A stretch of 64,000 bases of DNA. Source: Palaemon carinicauda (Eukaryota > Arthropoda > Malacostraca > Decapoda > Palaemonidae). The notes beneath the pieces were generated by a model. It was not told where the DNA came from. It was given only the letters and a program-made list of their open reading frames with translations, and searched no databases. The stretch is taken from the NCBI RefSeq assembly GCF_036898095.1, contig NC_090757.1:65175797-65239796 (forward strand), written 5' to 3'. Below are positions 1 through 10,237 of the stretch, piece by piece. Both the position numbers and the translations under genes were made by a program. Within the stretch, counting starts at the first letter, position 1. The number at the start of each line of letters is the position of its first letter.

Positions 1-970
1 TTAGCCAGGAAGATGAACATTTCTGGGGCATTATGTTAACCTGCACTTATTTCCAGACAGTTCTGATGAAAGAGGGAAGCCGCAAGTCTCTCCTTCGACT
101 CCTGTTCCTTCCTCAGAAGATGGTCTGGCAACTTCAGAAGGTTCTCATTGAACTGTTGTCCTGCTATCTCTGGATCCAACAAAGAGACGGAGAAGGTTAG
201 GTGGACATCCTTCCACTTCTCCTCGCAGGTAGGCAGTGCTAGAGAGAATGGCTTGCATTCCTCTATGGTCGGTCATGGTTTTCCCTCATCGACTACCTTG
301 ACAGCAACGTCTAGTGCCTTCTTCGTAAAGGGGAAAGAGATGGAGGAAGGAGCAAGAAAGGTGGGGTGCTTCTTGCTCAGTGCTGAGACTTTGGAGTTGG
401 TATATCCAGCTCCCTTCAAGGCCTTCAGGAGGATGGCTTGCGCGTTCTCGTATTCAAACACGAAGACCTCTTTGGGGACCGTTTCTTCTCGGGTCGCATT
501 CTCATCCCGCAGTCTCACATAGCAATCTGGATAGGCCGAAAAGTTAGGCCAGAACTCTAGGTCTTCAATTTGCATGGCTCCGAACTTCTCGGAAACAAAC
601 AATTTCCCATTCATCATGGCATATGGTTCGCATACCTCCAGGGATTAGTTTTGGAGCAATGAGGGAGATCAGACACTCTAAGAGGCTTCTTAGAGGTGCC
701 CTTGGTAGTTCCGAAGCGGTCCATTTTCTCCTGCAACAGTCTTTGCTGTTGCTTAATCGATTCCTGTATCGTCTCGTGTTCCCGTTGGGACGACTCCATC
801 ATTTTTTGAAAAGATGTCAGAATCTCTTCGTTTGCGTTAACCTGGTTAACAGGTTGTGGAGTTGGGGCCGAGGACATTGATGGCAGAGGTTGGTAATCCA
901 TCATGGTAAACTGAGGGTCGTCTGTTGCCGTTGACAATGATCCTTCTTCCTCCGCTTGGGGAGGGCCCAC
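1..970 (-). pseudogene. Decayed gag-like gene of a DIRS-type retroelement, running off the left edge
   Basis: On the minus strand three open segments follow one another. The first (970 to 614, 118 codons) has a Gln/Glu-rich, probably coiled-coil stretch and ends with NPWRYANHMP. The second (617 to 273) overlaps it by ATGA and continues with KLFVSEKFGAMQIEDLEFWP. After a TGA at about 271-273 the same frame stays open with LLKLPDHLLRKEQESKERLA to about position 30. The spacing of NPWR, DLEFWP, VPKE and LLRKEQE resembles gag-like proteins of decapod DIRS elements as I know them; this is recognition, not a search. The frame change and the stop argue for a pseudogene. An upstream in-frame TAA near 988 means the true start is not visible, and pol would lie beyond the edge. 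Confidence 0.5.
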
Positions 971-3261
971 GTTTTCTTTGGGGCCACCTTACAGTAGGTC
1001 CTGTTCGGTGTTGGTGGACACTTATGTCATCCTTTCTTGATGGATGTCAATGCTCTCTAGTGCCTTGTTTATGTCCGAGTTAGTCTTCAGTTGTACGAAA
1101 GGGGACCGGAGCTGTTCCTGGAACACCACCGTAGTCGGCAGAGCCTTGGGGAACAGTAGGCATCTCATGGAGTCATTGGGCAAGTATGGTCCTGGAGAGT
1201 TCTTTTGGAACCCTCTTACCCATTAGCAAAAGGTGTCCCTCGCTGTATCCCTAGTCTCTAGGGTAAGTAGGGGGGCTTCACCGATGCCGTTGGCCAGCAA
1301 GGTTGATCAGGTGTGGCAACCCTTCGGGTCCCAATATCTTAGGACTCCTATGACGACGCTGCAGGGGGCTGTAGTCCTGCACATCATGTGACCACAGAAG
1401 TCTTTACATTTGTGGTTGCAGAACATCGATCTGCACTTCTCCATGGGACCATCCTGTAAAGGAGAAATACCAATGACTATTTTTGTTTTCTTATATTGTT
1501 TTGATATAAAAGCATACAGTTTTTAATATCAATAGTAATAACTATTGTTTATGGTAGCTTAGGATAGTAAGCTTGAAAGGAAACAGACCTCCGTCAGTAT
1601 TAATATTCAGTTTTCCTGATAGGGAGGATACAAGGTAGAGAAACTCTAGGAACTAGAGTTAGTTAGTAAATAGCTTATACTAACATTATCCACCTGTAGT
1701 ATTATATTAATATTATTCGGATATTTCAAGTCCCTGATGATCAAGGAAAACCATCTGGGTGTTGAGGGAGTACTCAGCCTCAACAGAATATCATGGTCTC
1801 AACAATCGTCTGTGATAGGAAATAGAGAGTATGTTAGAAAACATATGTACTACTGTATAGTTATACACAGTAGTTTTCCGGCAGACACTGCCGGTGTTAG
1901 GTTAGTACCTGACGGTGCTAACCAATAGAGGGTGAGAGAAAGTTTTACGAAGGAGGGTTTCCTACTATTATGAATGAACATAACAGCTGGAAGTGTAGGA
2001 GGACTATTAGACCACCTACTGTCTCCTTACCGAGATTAAAGTTCCAATGGAAGGGGAAAGAATATATCAGATTCTGGCTCCCAGCCATCCACAAAAGGCC
2101 TGTTGTCGGCAATGAAGTTGGCGGCTATGAATGTCGATGGTAGCTCAAGGGAGAGCTGAGGACTTTCAAAAGTATGCTAGGTTTCCCACCGGAAGCCGTC
2201 AGGACCGGCTCAATCTTCCCCCAATATTATTCCCTACCTGTGAATGAAGGGAGTTAGGGGGAAGGTGGCAAAGACGGCTGAATTAACTGCTACCGGCAGG
2301 GTACCAGCCGGTAACACAGTCACCCTAGCAAGCCGGGATGATTGTCAGGATACCGGCGAAAGAATCTTGTGATGGCATGACGTCACTAAAGGACAGAGGG
2401 GGAAGGGTTGAGGGTCTTATAGTTCATTGATATTAGAGGTGGCGGCAGGTATGCTGCCTTCCTCAAACAATGAACTGAAGAAGCATAGCTTCCTGTGCTG
2501 ACGACATCGTCGAAGGCTAGACAAGGGCACTCTGAGTAAGCCACTATCTAAATCAAAGCCGGAGGCAGTAAGAACTTCGTTCTACTCGACGACGATGAAG
2601 ATAGACAGTGGCTGCCGCCTGTAACGGCGGTGACGACACTCCGTGAGGGAGGGGAAGGGTTTAGCCTCTTCTCTCTGAGAGAGAATGAATATCGTAACTT
2701 GTCTATAGATTCTAGAGAATGTAATATCTCATACGAATCGAGAAGGAACGATATGGTGAGGCTAAACAGGGGGAATTACTTAACTATCGTATATATGAAC
2801 AAGAGTAGCCTTGCTCTGGTAGGAGCCCCGGCCAAGGTAATCGGTACCGCCGGGGTTCCCGCCTCATACGAAAAGTAAATTCACGTAATAGAAAGAGGAT
2901 TAATTTTTATGTATACAATATCACAGTTTGTATACCTTTCCTAACTAGCTAATATTACAGCTTTAAAACCGGGAAGTGTCACCTTACTAGCTAAATAATA
3001 TAGGAATGTAACGGGCGACAGCAGTCGTAAAGTGGCTGCCTCCGGTCTTAGTAATGCTCACCAAAACACACTTAAATTACTGGAATTTAACTGTGAAAAG
3101 GGAAACTAAAATTATGCACAGGAAAGAATTATTACTCAACCTTCCAGATGACGAAGATACTGGAGACTGCATGAGGAAATTCCAAAAACTAGTAAAAAAC
3201 ACCGGGCTAACGGGGAGCACAACACACTTAGCAGGCTACTAGAAAAAGAATGCTGTCGCGG
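971..3261. other. Region without recognisable genes
   Basis: Only short open frames occur here (for example 1737-1928, 2630-2878 and 3054-3242), none with a recognisable motif. Base composition alternates between AT-rich stretches (about 1480-1700 and 2900-3050) and GC-richer patches. A perfect 7-bp inverted repeat with a 3-base loop (CCGGCAG ACA CTGCCGG) lies at 1878-1894. Old, unclassified repeat debris is likely but cannot be shown from this window. Confidence 0.5.
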
Positions 3262-3314
3262 TGAGGAGGATTAATTTTTGTTTTATTTTTTGTTTATTTT
3301 CTTTTGCCAAATCG

Positions 3315-3386
<72 letters not shown>

Positions 3387-4426
3387 TCATTTGCTTTAGT
3401 TTTGCTAAATCGTGCGTGCGTGAGAGAGAGTGTGTGTGTGTGTGTGTGTGTGTGTTTGTGTGTGTATGTGTGTTTGTGAGTCCGCGGTGCGCGCCGAAGA
3501 ACAAGTGGTAGTTAGCGAATGATTGTTTGTAGTGGGGAAGACTGTCGGTATATTTGAGGTTGTTTGTTTACATTTTTTAGTTAGGTTACGACAGTGGTGA
3601 ATGTTTCGGAGCGAATGCTTTTTTTATTTGACTGCAGCAAGAGGCAGTAGTGAGTGCTGGATTTATCATTATATTTTTCTTACCAGCGTCGGAAGTGTTT
3701 TGATTATTTCAACAGTAAGTACAGTTTTGTTTATATTTGCTTGTCATGATTGTGAATGATAGGAACAATCTATTATTTATCTTTGATTATAGTGCGATAG
3801 ATAAGTTAGTTAGGAGTGTTCGTAAGTGTTTTTTTTATTTTCTTTTTATTTTGGCAGGCCGTGATTCCTCCTTTGGAGAGATTAAATTAATATGAATGAC
3901 GATCTTTAGTTGCTGACCTGGCCTGTAATCGATTATACTTAGACTGCTCTTGTGGATTGACCGACTGTAGATGACCTGGATTGTGTTCAAGAACCGGATT
4001 TGATTGTGCTTTTGTATTTCGATTGACGACGACAATGATGATGATGATGATGATGAGGATAACGCACACAACCCAAACCAACTAATACATATGTGTACTA
4101 ATATTTAATAGTGATAAGGTTGCTGCAGAGTTGTGGGTTTGGGCTTTTAATGACTGTTGGCCCTTGTGTGGAAAAAGTGGTTCACACACAAACAAATATT
4201 GGTGTTAGTGTGATGTTTAGTTTTAAGTTTATTAGGGGTTTTTAGGGGGTTATATGAATGTGTTTATTTTAGTTTAAGAAATATAGTTTTAAGGATATGT
4301 TTTGTTTAAAGTTTTCTTCCGTCCAAGAGTCCAGTTGATAAAGTAAGGGGATAGTTTGTGTTGTGCGACCATTGTCAGTAGGTGTGATTCAGGGTGTGGG
4401 GCTTGTTCTTACAACATCTCACCACA
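3262..4426 (+). repeat. 5' long terminal repeat
   Basis: It starts TGAGGAGGATTAATT, one substitution from the 3' LTR start TGTGGAGGATTAATT, and ends CACCACA six bases before the primer site. Inside are a (GA)n tract at 3317-3383, a (TG)n tract at 3430-3478 and a short GAT repeat near 4034-4056. LTRs of this class normally carry the promoter and polyadenylation signals; I cannot place either precisely. Confidence 0.88.
3317..3383. repeat. (GA)n microsatellite in the 5' LTR
   Basis: An almost pure GA dinucleotide run of about 66 bases. The same tract occurs at the matching place in the 3' LTR, so it belongs to the element. An interrupted TG run follows at 3430-3478. Confidence 0.95.
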
Positions 4427-4432
4427 TTATTT

Positions 4433-4450
4433 TGGCGCCTGAACAGGGAC
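4433..4450 (+). promoter_or_regulatory. Primer-binding site, tRNA-Lys type
   Basis: TGGCGCCTGAACAGGGAC lies six bases inside the 5' LTR end. It matches the complement of the 3' end of tRNA-Lys (the lysine type 3 primer class) at 17 of 18 positions; the single C-to-T difference still allows a G-U pair. Its position directly after the LTR supports its role as the minus-strand primer site. Confidence 0.85.
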
Positions 4451-4517
4451 TGCCGAGGTGGGATAGGAAGCTGGACTGTTGGATGAAGGACGGAATTAGA
4501 ATTAAGGTTGATGAAAA

Positions 4518-6313
4518 ATGGAGGACCAATTAAGGGTTTTGAAGGAGGAATTGCGGCTGAGTAAGGAGCGGGAGGAGAGGTTGCTAGTAGAGAATGAGAG
4601 GTTGAACTGGGAGAATGAGGCGATGCAGAAGGAGCTTAGGGAGTTAAAGGGAACTGTAGAGAGAGTGGAAGAATGTGTTGAGATGAAGATGAATGAGAAT
4701 GAGGAACGAATGGAGAACCGATTGGAAGCTATGATGGGGCAAGTCATGGGGATGATGAAAACTATAATGGGTGAAGGTGCAGTCGGAGGAGTGTCCTCAG
4801 TTTTGGGTAATGGGTTGATAGTGGATGAGAAGGCTAATGTTAGTGATAATGGGAAAGGAAGTGATAGTGATAGTAATAGTAATAGTGATAGTGAGACTGA
4901 AGATAAGGGAATAAGGCATAGTAAGGATGAACAGAAATGTGATAGGAATCATGGGAAGAAAGGTAAAAGTGATGTGAAGAAAGAAAAGAAAAAGTATCAG
5001 GCTGATAGCAAGGACGATCGTGAATGGGTGAAAGTGGCTAGTAAGAAAAGGGCTAGGAAGAGTATGATCAAGGATAGGAGTATGACTGTGGAATTAGATT
5101 CCTTATAATCTAGCGAGGAAGTAGGAAACAAGAAGAAAGGTAGCAGTGATGATAGCAGTGAGAATGAACGTGATGTGTGTAAGACTGTGTTTTTGAGAGA
5201 GGTACCTCGGTGTGAAAGGTTCAATGAGCATAGTAGTAGGGATGTATACGAATTTTTCAAGGAGTATGAGAGGTATTGTCAGGATAAGTATGGTGATAGT
5301 AAAAGAGTTTGGGCTAGGGAGTTAGGAGAATATTTGACTGGGTATTTGTTGATGATGCATGGAGTGATAATGAGTGTAGGTGACGTTGATTATGAAAGTG
5401 TGAAAAAGAGAATAATTGAGCAAGTAAAACGTATGAAAGGGAGTGTTAAGTATAAGCGTAAGAATGATTTTGATGAAGCACGGATGAATGCAGGAGAAAC
5501 GATATCAATGTATGTATGTAGGTTGAAACTTTAGCTAGGAAGAAGTATGGGGATGAAGGTATAAATGAGAATAAGGAGTTAATGAAGAAGTTTTTGGCTA
5601 CTGTAACCGAGAATGTTGCTGAGTTTGTTAATTTGAAACGGAAGGAGAAAATGAGGTGGACGAAAGAAAGATTGACATAGGATGATATTTTAGAGATAGT
5701 TGAGGATTACGAGTTGGATAGATGTATGAAAGAAAGTAAAGCTGTGAGTGTAAGAACTGGAATGGAGGAAAGTGTGCCAGAATTTGTTAGTTTTAGAGAT
5801 GCTGTTATGAGAGGACCGATGGGGGTAGCTGATAGTGTAGTAGATCGGAGTGTTAGGGCGAGTAATGTGGGAATACCTGTAAGGACAAATGAAGGGTTTA
5901 GGCAAGGGAATCAGGCTTGGAGGGATAGGAGTGCTAGTGTGCCACAAGGTAGGTCAGGTAATTGTATCCGTGAAGAGAAGTGTTATAGATGTGGGAAAGT
6001 AGGGCATAAGAAGAATGAATGTAGATGGGCTCTAGGTGCTTGTTTTGGATGTGGTGAGGTAGGCCATAGAATTAGCGAGTGCAAGAAAGAGAAAGGGGTA
6101 AAATGTTATCGGTGTGGTATGACTGGGCACATAGCGAGTGGATGTCGTAGTAATCGTATGAATGTGATTTGTGGTAATTGTGGTAAGGATGGTCATTATG
6201 CTAGAATGTGCCAGGAGCCGCAGGGTAAGTGTACTGAATGTGGTGCAGATGGGCATGTAGCTAGAGTATGTAGGAAGAAGGGAGTAAGTCAGCCAGGATG
6301 TTCGGGAAACTAG
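4518..6313 (+). pseudogene. gag: Gag: coiled coil, capsid-like region and five CCHC zinc knuckles, interrupted
   Basis: ATG at 4518 sits in a favourable context (AAAATGG). The first segment (to 5108, 196 codons) is charged: heptad-like Leu/Glu residues at about 1-75, a Ser/Asp/Asn run at about 115-130, then a Lys-rich tail. A TAA at 5106 breaks it, but the same frame continues into a capsid-like part with VPRCERFNEHSSRDVYEFF (5175-5534). A frame change near 5528 and a TGA at 5684 follow. The last segment (about 5714-6313) carries five nucleic-acid-binding knuckles of pattern C-x2-C-x4-H-x4-C, such as CYRCGKVGHKKNEC and CTECGADGHVARVC. Gag forms the particle and packages RNA; five knuckles is more than the usual one or two. 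Confidence 0.85.
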
Positions 6314-7299
6314 AGTGTAAGAGGGTTCAGCTGGGTGAGTCCTCGAGTATGTGCGGAGTGAATGTGATGCATGTTCGTGAAGGTTTACTACATGAAGACG
6401 TGATGGGCGAAAGAGCTTATGACTGCATGAGTGCAAAAGTAAATTGTAATGGAATACAGCTAGTTGGTCTGATTGATACTGGTTGTGGTGTCGATTTAAT
6501 GTTTAGGAATGCATACGATAAGGTAAGGGATGTGTGTGAATTTAGGGGGTGTAAAGGTGAAGTGAAAGGTATCGGTAATTTAAGTATGTCTGTGCAAGGA
6601 AAGTTACGTGAAAATGTTATGATTGGGGGGCTGATGATGGAAGATAATGATTTTTATGTGGTTGAGGGAGCAAATGACAAATACGATGTGTTGTTAGGTT
6701 ATAACTTCTTGAAAAAAGGCGGTATGATTGTACATCCTAGTGTAAATATGATAGAGATGAAAGTTAAGGGTAAATTTTGTGGGGAATTTTATTTGAATGA
6801 AGATGGTAGTGTATGTACGAAGGTATGGAAAGGTGTGCCGTTAATAGCAAAAGAAGGTGTTAAATTGTCAAAAGATGCGAGTGAGGTTGTCAGTGTAAAA
6901 GTTGCATGGCCGAATAGTCTGGGAATTGCCAATAGTGACAATTGTGAATATGTAGTGGAAGGTTCGGAAGCAAGTAATTTGGTGCAAACAAGTGTGCATG
7001 TGTATGATGGTATTTTGAATTTACAGGAGCCGAAGGTGTATGTGAGCTTGTTTCCGACTGTAAGGAGGAAGAGAATACGGGGTATACGTGAGGGTGATTG
7101 CATGGGATGTATGTATACGTTGGTCAATATAGAGGATGAAAGTTATGTTAAATTGAGACATGTTATGATGGGTAAGATAAAGCAGGATGACGATTGGGAC
7201 TGTGAAAGTTTGAAAGAAAGAATTAATGTAGATGAGAATATAAGTGAGGGAGAAAGTGAACAATTGTATAGGATGTTATGGGATAGACGGAGAGTTTGA
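6298..7299 (+). CDS. pr: Retropepsin-like aspartic protease (first copy) and linker to RT
   Basis: The 333-codon open frame overlaps the end of gag by 16 bases in the -1 frame, an arrangement compatible with gag-pol frameshifting, although no classical slippery heptamer was identified. The catalytic motif IDTGCGVDLMF has its DTG at 6475-6483. About 75 residues later comes the family's second signature, VLLGYNFLKKGGMIVHP. The family cleaves the Gag-Pol polyprotein during particle maturation. About 150 residues without a recognised domain follow, ending at a TGA where the RT frame takes over in -1. As a fold, the protease itself looks intact. Confidence 0.75.
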   Translation: MFGKLECKRVQLGESSSMCGVNVMHVREGLLHEDVMGERAYDCMSAKVNCNGIQLVGLIDTGCGVDLMFRNAYDKVRDVCEFRGCKGEVKGIGNLSMSVQGKLRENVMIGGLMMEDNDFYVVEGANDKYDVLLGYNFLKKGGMIVHPSVNMIEMKVKGKFCGEFYLNEDGSVCTKVWKGVPLIAKEGVKLSKDASEVVSVKVAWPNSLGIANSDNCEYVVEGSEASNLVQTSVHVYDGILNLQEPKVYVSLFPTVRRKRIRGIREGDCMGCMYTLVNIEDESYVKLRHVMMGKIKQDDDWDCESLKERINVDENISEGESEQLYRMLWDRRRV

Positions 7300-7979
7300 G
7301 TCGTGGTGACGAGGATTGTGGGGGGTCAAAGCTGCCTGAATTTAGGATAGTTCTTAGTAATGATAGCCCCTTATATCAGCGTCCCCGACATTTTTCTCCG
7401 CCTATTGCCAGAGAAATAGAATAGCAGTGCCAGGAGTTAGAGCAAATAGGTGTAATAGAAAGGAGTGAGAGTGCCTGGAATAGTCCTATTGTACCTGTAA
7501 GAAAGCCGGATGGAAGTTTACGTATGTGTATTGATTATAGGAAGGTGAATGAAGTCACTGTTAAAGAGTGTTTCCCGATGAATGTTGTGTCTGACTGTGT
7601 GTATAAGATGCGTGGTATGAAAGTTTTTACAAAGTTAGATTTAGTTAGGGACTATTACCAGATGCCTCTGGCAGAGGGGAGCAGGCCAATTACGGCATTT
7701 TCGAGCAGTAATTGTCATTATCGATTTAAGAGATTAAGTTTTGGCCTTGCTAATGCGCCTGCTGCCTTCCAGAGGGCGATGAATGTATTTTTGGCTGGGT
7801 TTGATCGACAGAAGGTGACTGTTTTTATAGATGATATTTTGATTACTAGTGAGACTGTTGAGGAACACATGCAGTTGCTTGAAGCAGTATTAGAACGGTT
7901 GATAGACGTTGGTGTGAAAGTTAAGCTTGAAAAGTGTACATGGTTGGCCGGGAGGTGGAATTTCTTGGGCATGTGGTGA
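7300..7979 (+). pseudogene. rt: Reverse transcriptase, interrupted
   Basis: The RT frame is recognisable from about 7300, is broken by a TAG at 7422, and is open from 7524. Ordered motifs are NSPIVPVRKPDGSLRMCIDY, VFTKLDLVRDYYQMPL (first catalytic Asp), FGLANAPAAFQRAMN and FIDDILI, the two-Asp active site at about 7824-7845. This order and wording are those of Ty3/Gypsy RT, which copies element RNA into DNA. Near 7940-7955 the frame moves by -1 and the thumb continues in the next open frame with EVEFLGHVVSELGI. The stop and the frame change are presumably inactivating; all the motifs remain readable. Confidence 0.88.
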
Positions 7980-10237
7980 GTGAATTGGGTATAAGGAAGA
8001 GTGATAAGATTGTGAGTAAGGTGAGAGAATTTCCACGTCCTCGTACGGTGCGTGAGTTGAGAGGTTTTCATGGGTTGATTGAGTTTGGTCGGAAGTTTGT
8101 CAGAGATTGTTCGGGAATAGGGAAGACTTTGAATGAGTGGACAGGTAAGAGAAATAGTACGAGACTGAAATGGGATGAGCGTATGATTGAAGCATCTGAA
8201 AACTTGAAAGAAGAGGCTGCGAGAGACGTCACTTTGGCCTTTCCCGACTATAGTGAGCATGCGAGTATGCTAGAGTTATATACGGATGCTAGTGGGATTA
8301 GTATGGGTGGTTGCTTGGTTCAAATACAAAGAATAAATGGAGATGAACAGTTGAGAGCGATAGCATATGTAAGTAAAGCATTTAATAAGGCTGAGCGAAA
8401 GTATTCCACGATTGAAAGGGAGTTGGCTGCGATAAGGTTTTGCGTGAAAGCGTTGAAGGTGTTTTTGTATGGTGTGAAATTTATTGTGCGTACTGACCAT
8501 CAGCCCCTAGTGTACATGATTAGGAAAGAGTGTGTAAATGCTAGGGTTGTGAGAACAATAGAGGATTTGAATGAATTTGACTTTAAGCTAGAATATGTAC
8601 CTGGGAGTAAGAACGTGATAGCAGATGCGATGACAAGGATGCATGGTAAGATAGAAGATAGTAGCGAGAATGATAGTAATTTTGAAGGGTTGCCGGAAGA
8701 TTTAGTGGTGGTACAAAGTTTTGAAGGGGATGACATGGTGTATAAATGTATTTTGGGTGGGTTGAATAAGTTTAAATTGAAGGGTTTGAATAAGGATATA
8801 CCTGGTAGTGTAGATGAGCTTAGAATGAGTGTTAGGAATGAAGTATCGAAAGAAATGGCATATAAGGAGGAGGATAGTGTGCTTGAGGGTGAATTGTTAT
8901 CAAAAGTATTGTTGGTAGTAAGTATGTTGTATGATGTCACTGTTTATTTGTATTTTGGGTGGAATCGTCCGATGCAATACCGGGCAAATAAGGAGACTGA
9001 AAGGGAGTATATAGTGAGGTTACAATGTAATGAAAGATGTTGCAAGTTGTTGAGTGAGAAGGAGGATTGGCCGAGTGACTTGAATCTGAGTGGTATGAGC
9101 ATGGAAGATAGCAAAGATGAACATAGGTGTGACAAGAATGACCCTATTGATAGAAGAGTAAACATTTGTATGCATGGTGTAAAAGGAAGAATGATGACGT
9201 ATGTGGGTATAAATGAGAATGAATACTGTAGTTTAATTGATACAGGTGCGCAAGTGTCATTAGTGAATATGTCTGTTATCAAGGAAATAGAGCAGTACAT
9301 TTGGGAAGTGAAAAGGCAATGTACAAGTGTGAGAATTCATGGGATAGGTAAAGGAAGTTTGCTAGTTTGGGAAGAAGTGCGTTTGAAAGTAAAACTGGGA
9401 AGTATGGACGTGGAACATAGTTTCATTGTAATGGGAGAGAATGAGATGCCTAGTTGTTTTTTGATAGGAATTGACTTTTTAAGATTGCATGATTTATCAG
9501 TTGATATTGGTAGCGGTTTGCTTCTGAAGAATGGATGTGAAGTAGTTGTGATAGAAGATAATAGTGTATTTATGGCGAATTTTGTTGGCATGGTTGATAT
9601 TACGAGGAGGGAGGATGATCTACTGACTAAAAAGGAGGTGGAAGAAATGCAAGATGAATGTGTGGAAATTAAAAGGTTACGTGAATGTATGTTGAATAAT
9701 ATTGAGGTAGAAGAATGGCCGTCTGATTTAGAGGTGTATAAGAAAGTTAGTCAGAGACTTATTGTGTGTAAGAATATTGTTTATTTTCTACATAAAGGAA
9801 TGGATGAAGATATATATGTTCCTGTGTTTCCGATGCATGCAGCGGTAAGTATGTGTATGTTAGTGCATGACAGATATGGGCATATGGGTAAGAATAAATT
9901 ATGGGAATGCATGCGTGAGAGATGGTTTACACCTGGGTTGAGTCAGATATGTAAGGATGTAGCGACTACGTGTGAAGATAGCCAGAAAGGGAAGTATCAG
10001 AGAGTGCATGCTAATCCGACTGTTTTGAGATTACGTATGAAAGAACCATTTGAGATGTTTGTGATTGATTGTGTTTCGTTGCCTGTGACTGCGAGAAGAC
10101 ATGTGGGAATGATTTTTATGGGTGATCACATGAGTAAATTTACCTATGCAATACCTATCAAGGATAAACAGAGTGAGACTGTTGCAAGAATGGTTGGTCA
10201 AGTGATGTTGCCGATGTGTGTGTGTGTAAGCCTGTGA
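7934..10237 (+). CDS. Pol segment: RT thumb, RNase H, second retropepsin-like domain, integrase N-terminal half
   Basis: The longest open frame of the element, 767 codons. About residues 5-110 finish RT. RNase H follows with LYTDASGISMGGCLV (near 8275), STIERELAAIRF and RTDHQPLVYM, closing with GSKNVIADAMTRM (near 8620). About residues 395-545 form a second aspartic-protease-like domain: SLIDTGAQVSLV with DTG at 9239-9247, then FLIGIDFLRLHDLSVDIG. The integrase zinc region follows (VHDRYGHMGKNKL, then TTCEDSQKGK), and the catalytic core begins at FEMFVIDCVSLP. In the zinc motif the second Cys of the usual C-x2-C is Ser. The frame ends in a (TG)n run that shifts the rest of integrase. Confidence 0.85.
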   Translation: MYMVGREVEFLGHVVSELGIRKSDKIVSKVREFPRPRTVRELRGFHGLIEFGRKFVRDCSGIGKTLNEWTGKRNSTRLKWDERMIEASENLKEEAARDVTLAFPDYSEHASMLELYTDASGISMGGCLVQIQRINGDEQLRAIAYVSKAFNKAERKYSTIERELAAIRFCVKALKVFLYGVKFIVRTDHQPLVYMIRKECVNARVVRTIEDLNEFDFKLEYVPGSKNVIADAMTRMHGKIEDSSENDSNFEGLPEDLVVVQSFEGDDMVYKCILGGLNKFKLKGLNKDIPGSVDELRMSVRNEVSKEMAYKEEDSVLEGELLSKVLLVVSMLYDVTVYLYFGWNRPMQYRANKETEREYIVRLQCNERCCKLLSEKEDWPSDLNLSGMSMEDSKDEHRCDKNDPIDRRVNICMHGVKGRMMTYVGINENEYCSLIDTGAQVSLVNMSVIKEIEQYIWEVKRQCTSVRIHGIGKGSLLVWEEVRLKVKLGSMDVEHSFIVMGENEMPSCFLIGIDFLRLHDLSVDIGSGLLLKNGCEVVVIEDNSVFMANFVGMVDITRREDDLLTKKEVEEMQDECVEIKRLRECMLNNIEVEEWPSDLEVYKKVSQRLIVCKNIVYFLHKGMDEDIYVPVFPMHAAVSMCMLVHDRYGHMGKNKLWECMRERWFTPGLSQICKDVATTCEDSQKGKYQRVHANPTVLRLRMKEPFEMFVIDCVSLPVTARRHVGMIFMGDHMSKFTYAIPIKDKQSETVARMVGQVMLPMCVCVSL

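Noticed and set aside
3261..3511. Short frames with Arg-Glu or Cys-Val repeats in the LTR
   Set aside because: Translation of the GA and TG microsatellites; the same happens in the 3' LTR.
6298..6313. Programmed -1 frameshift between gag and protease
   Set aside because: The overlap fits the idea, but I found no classical X-XXY-YYZ slippery site with a following hairpin, so I do not claim it.
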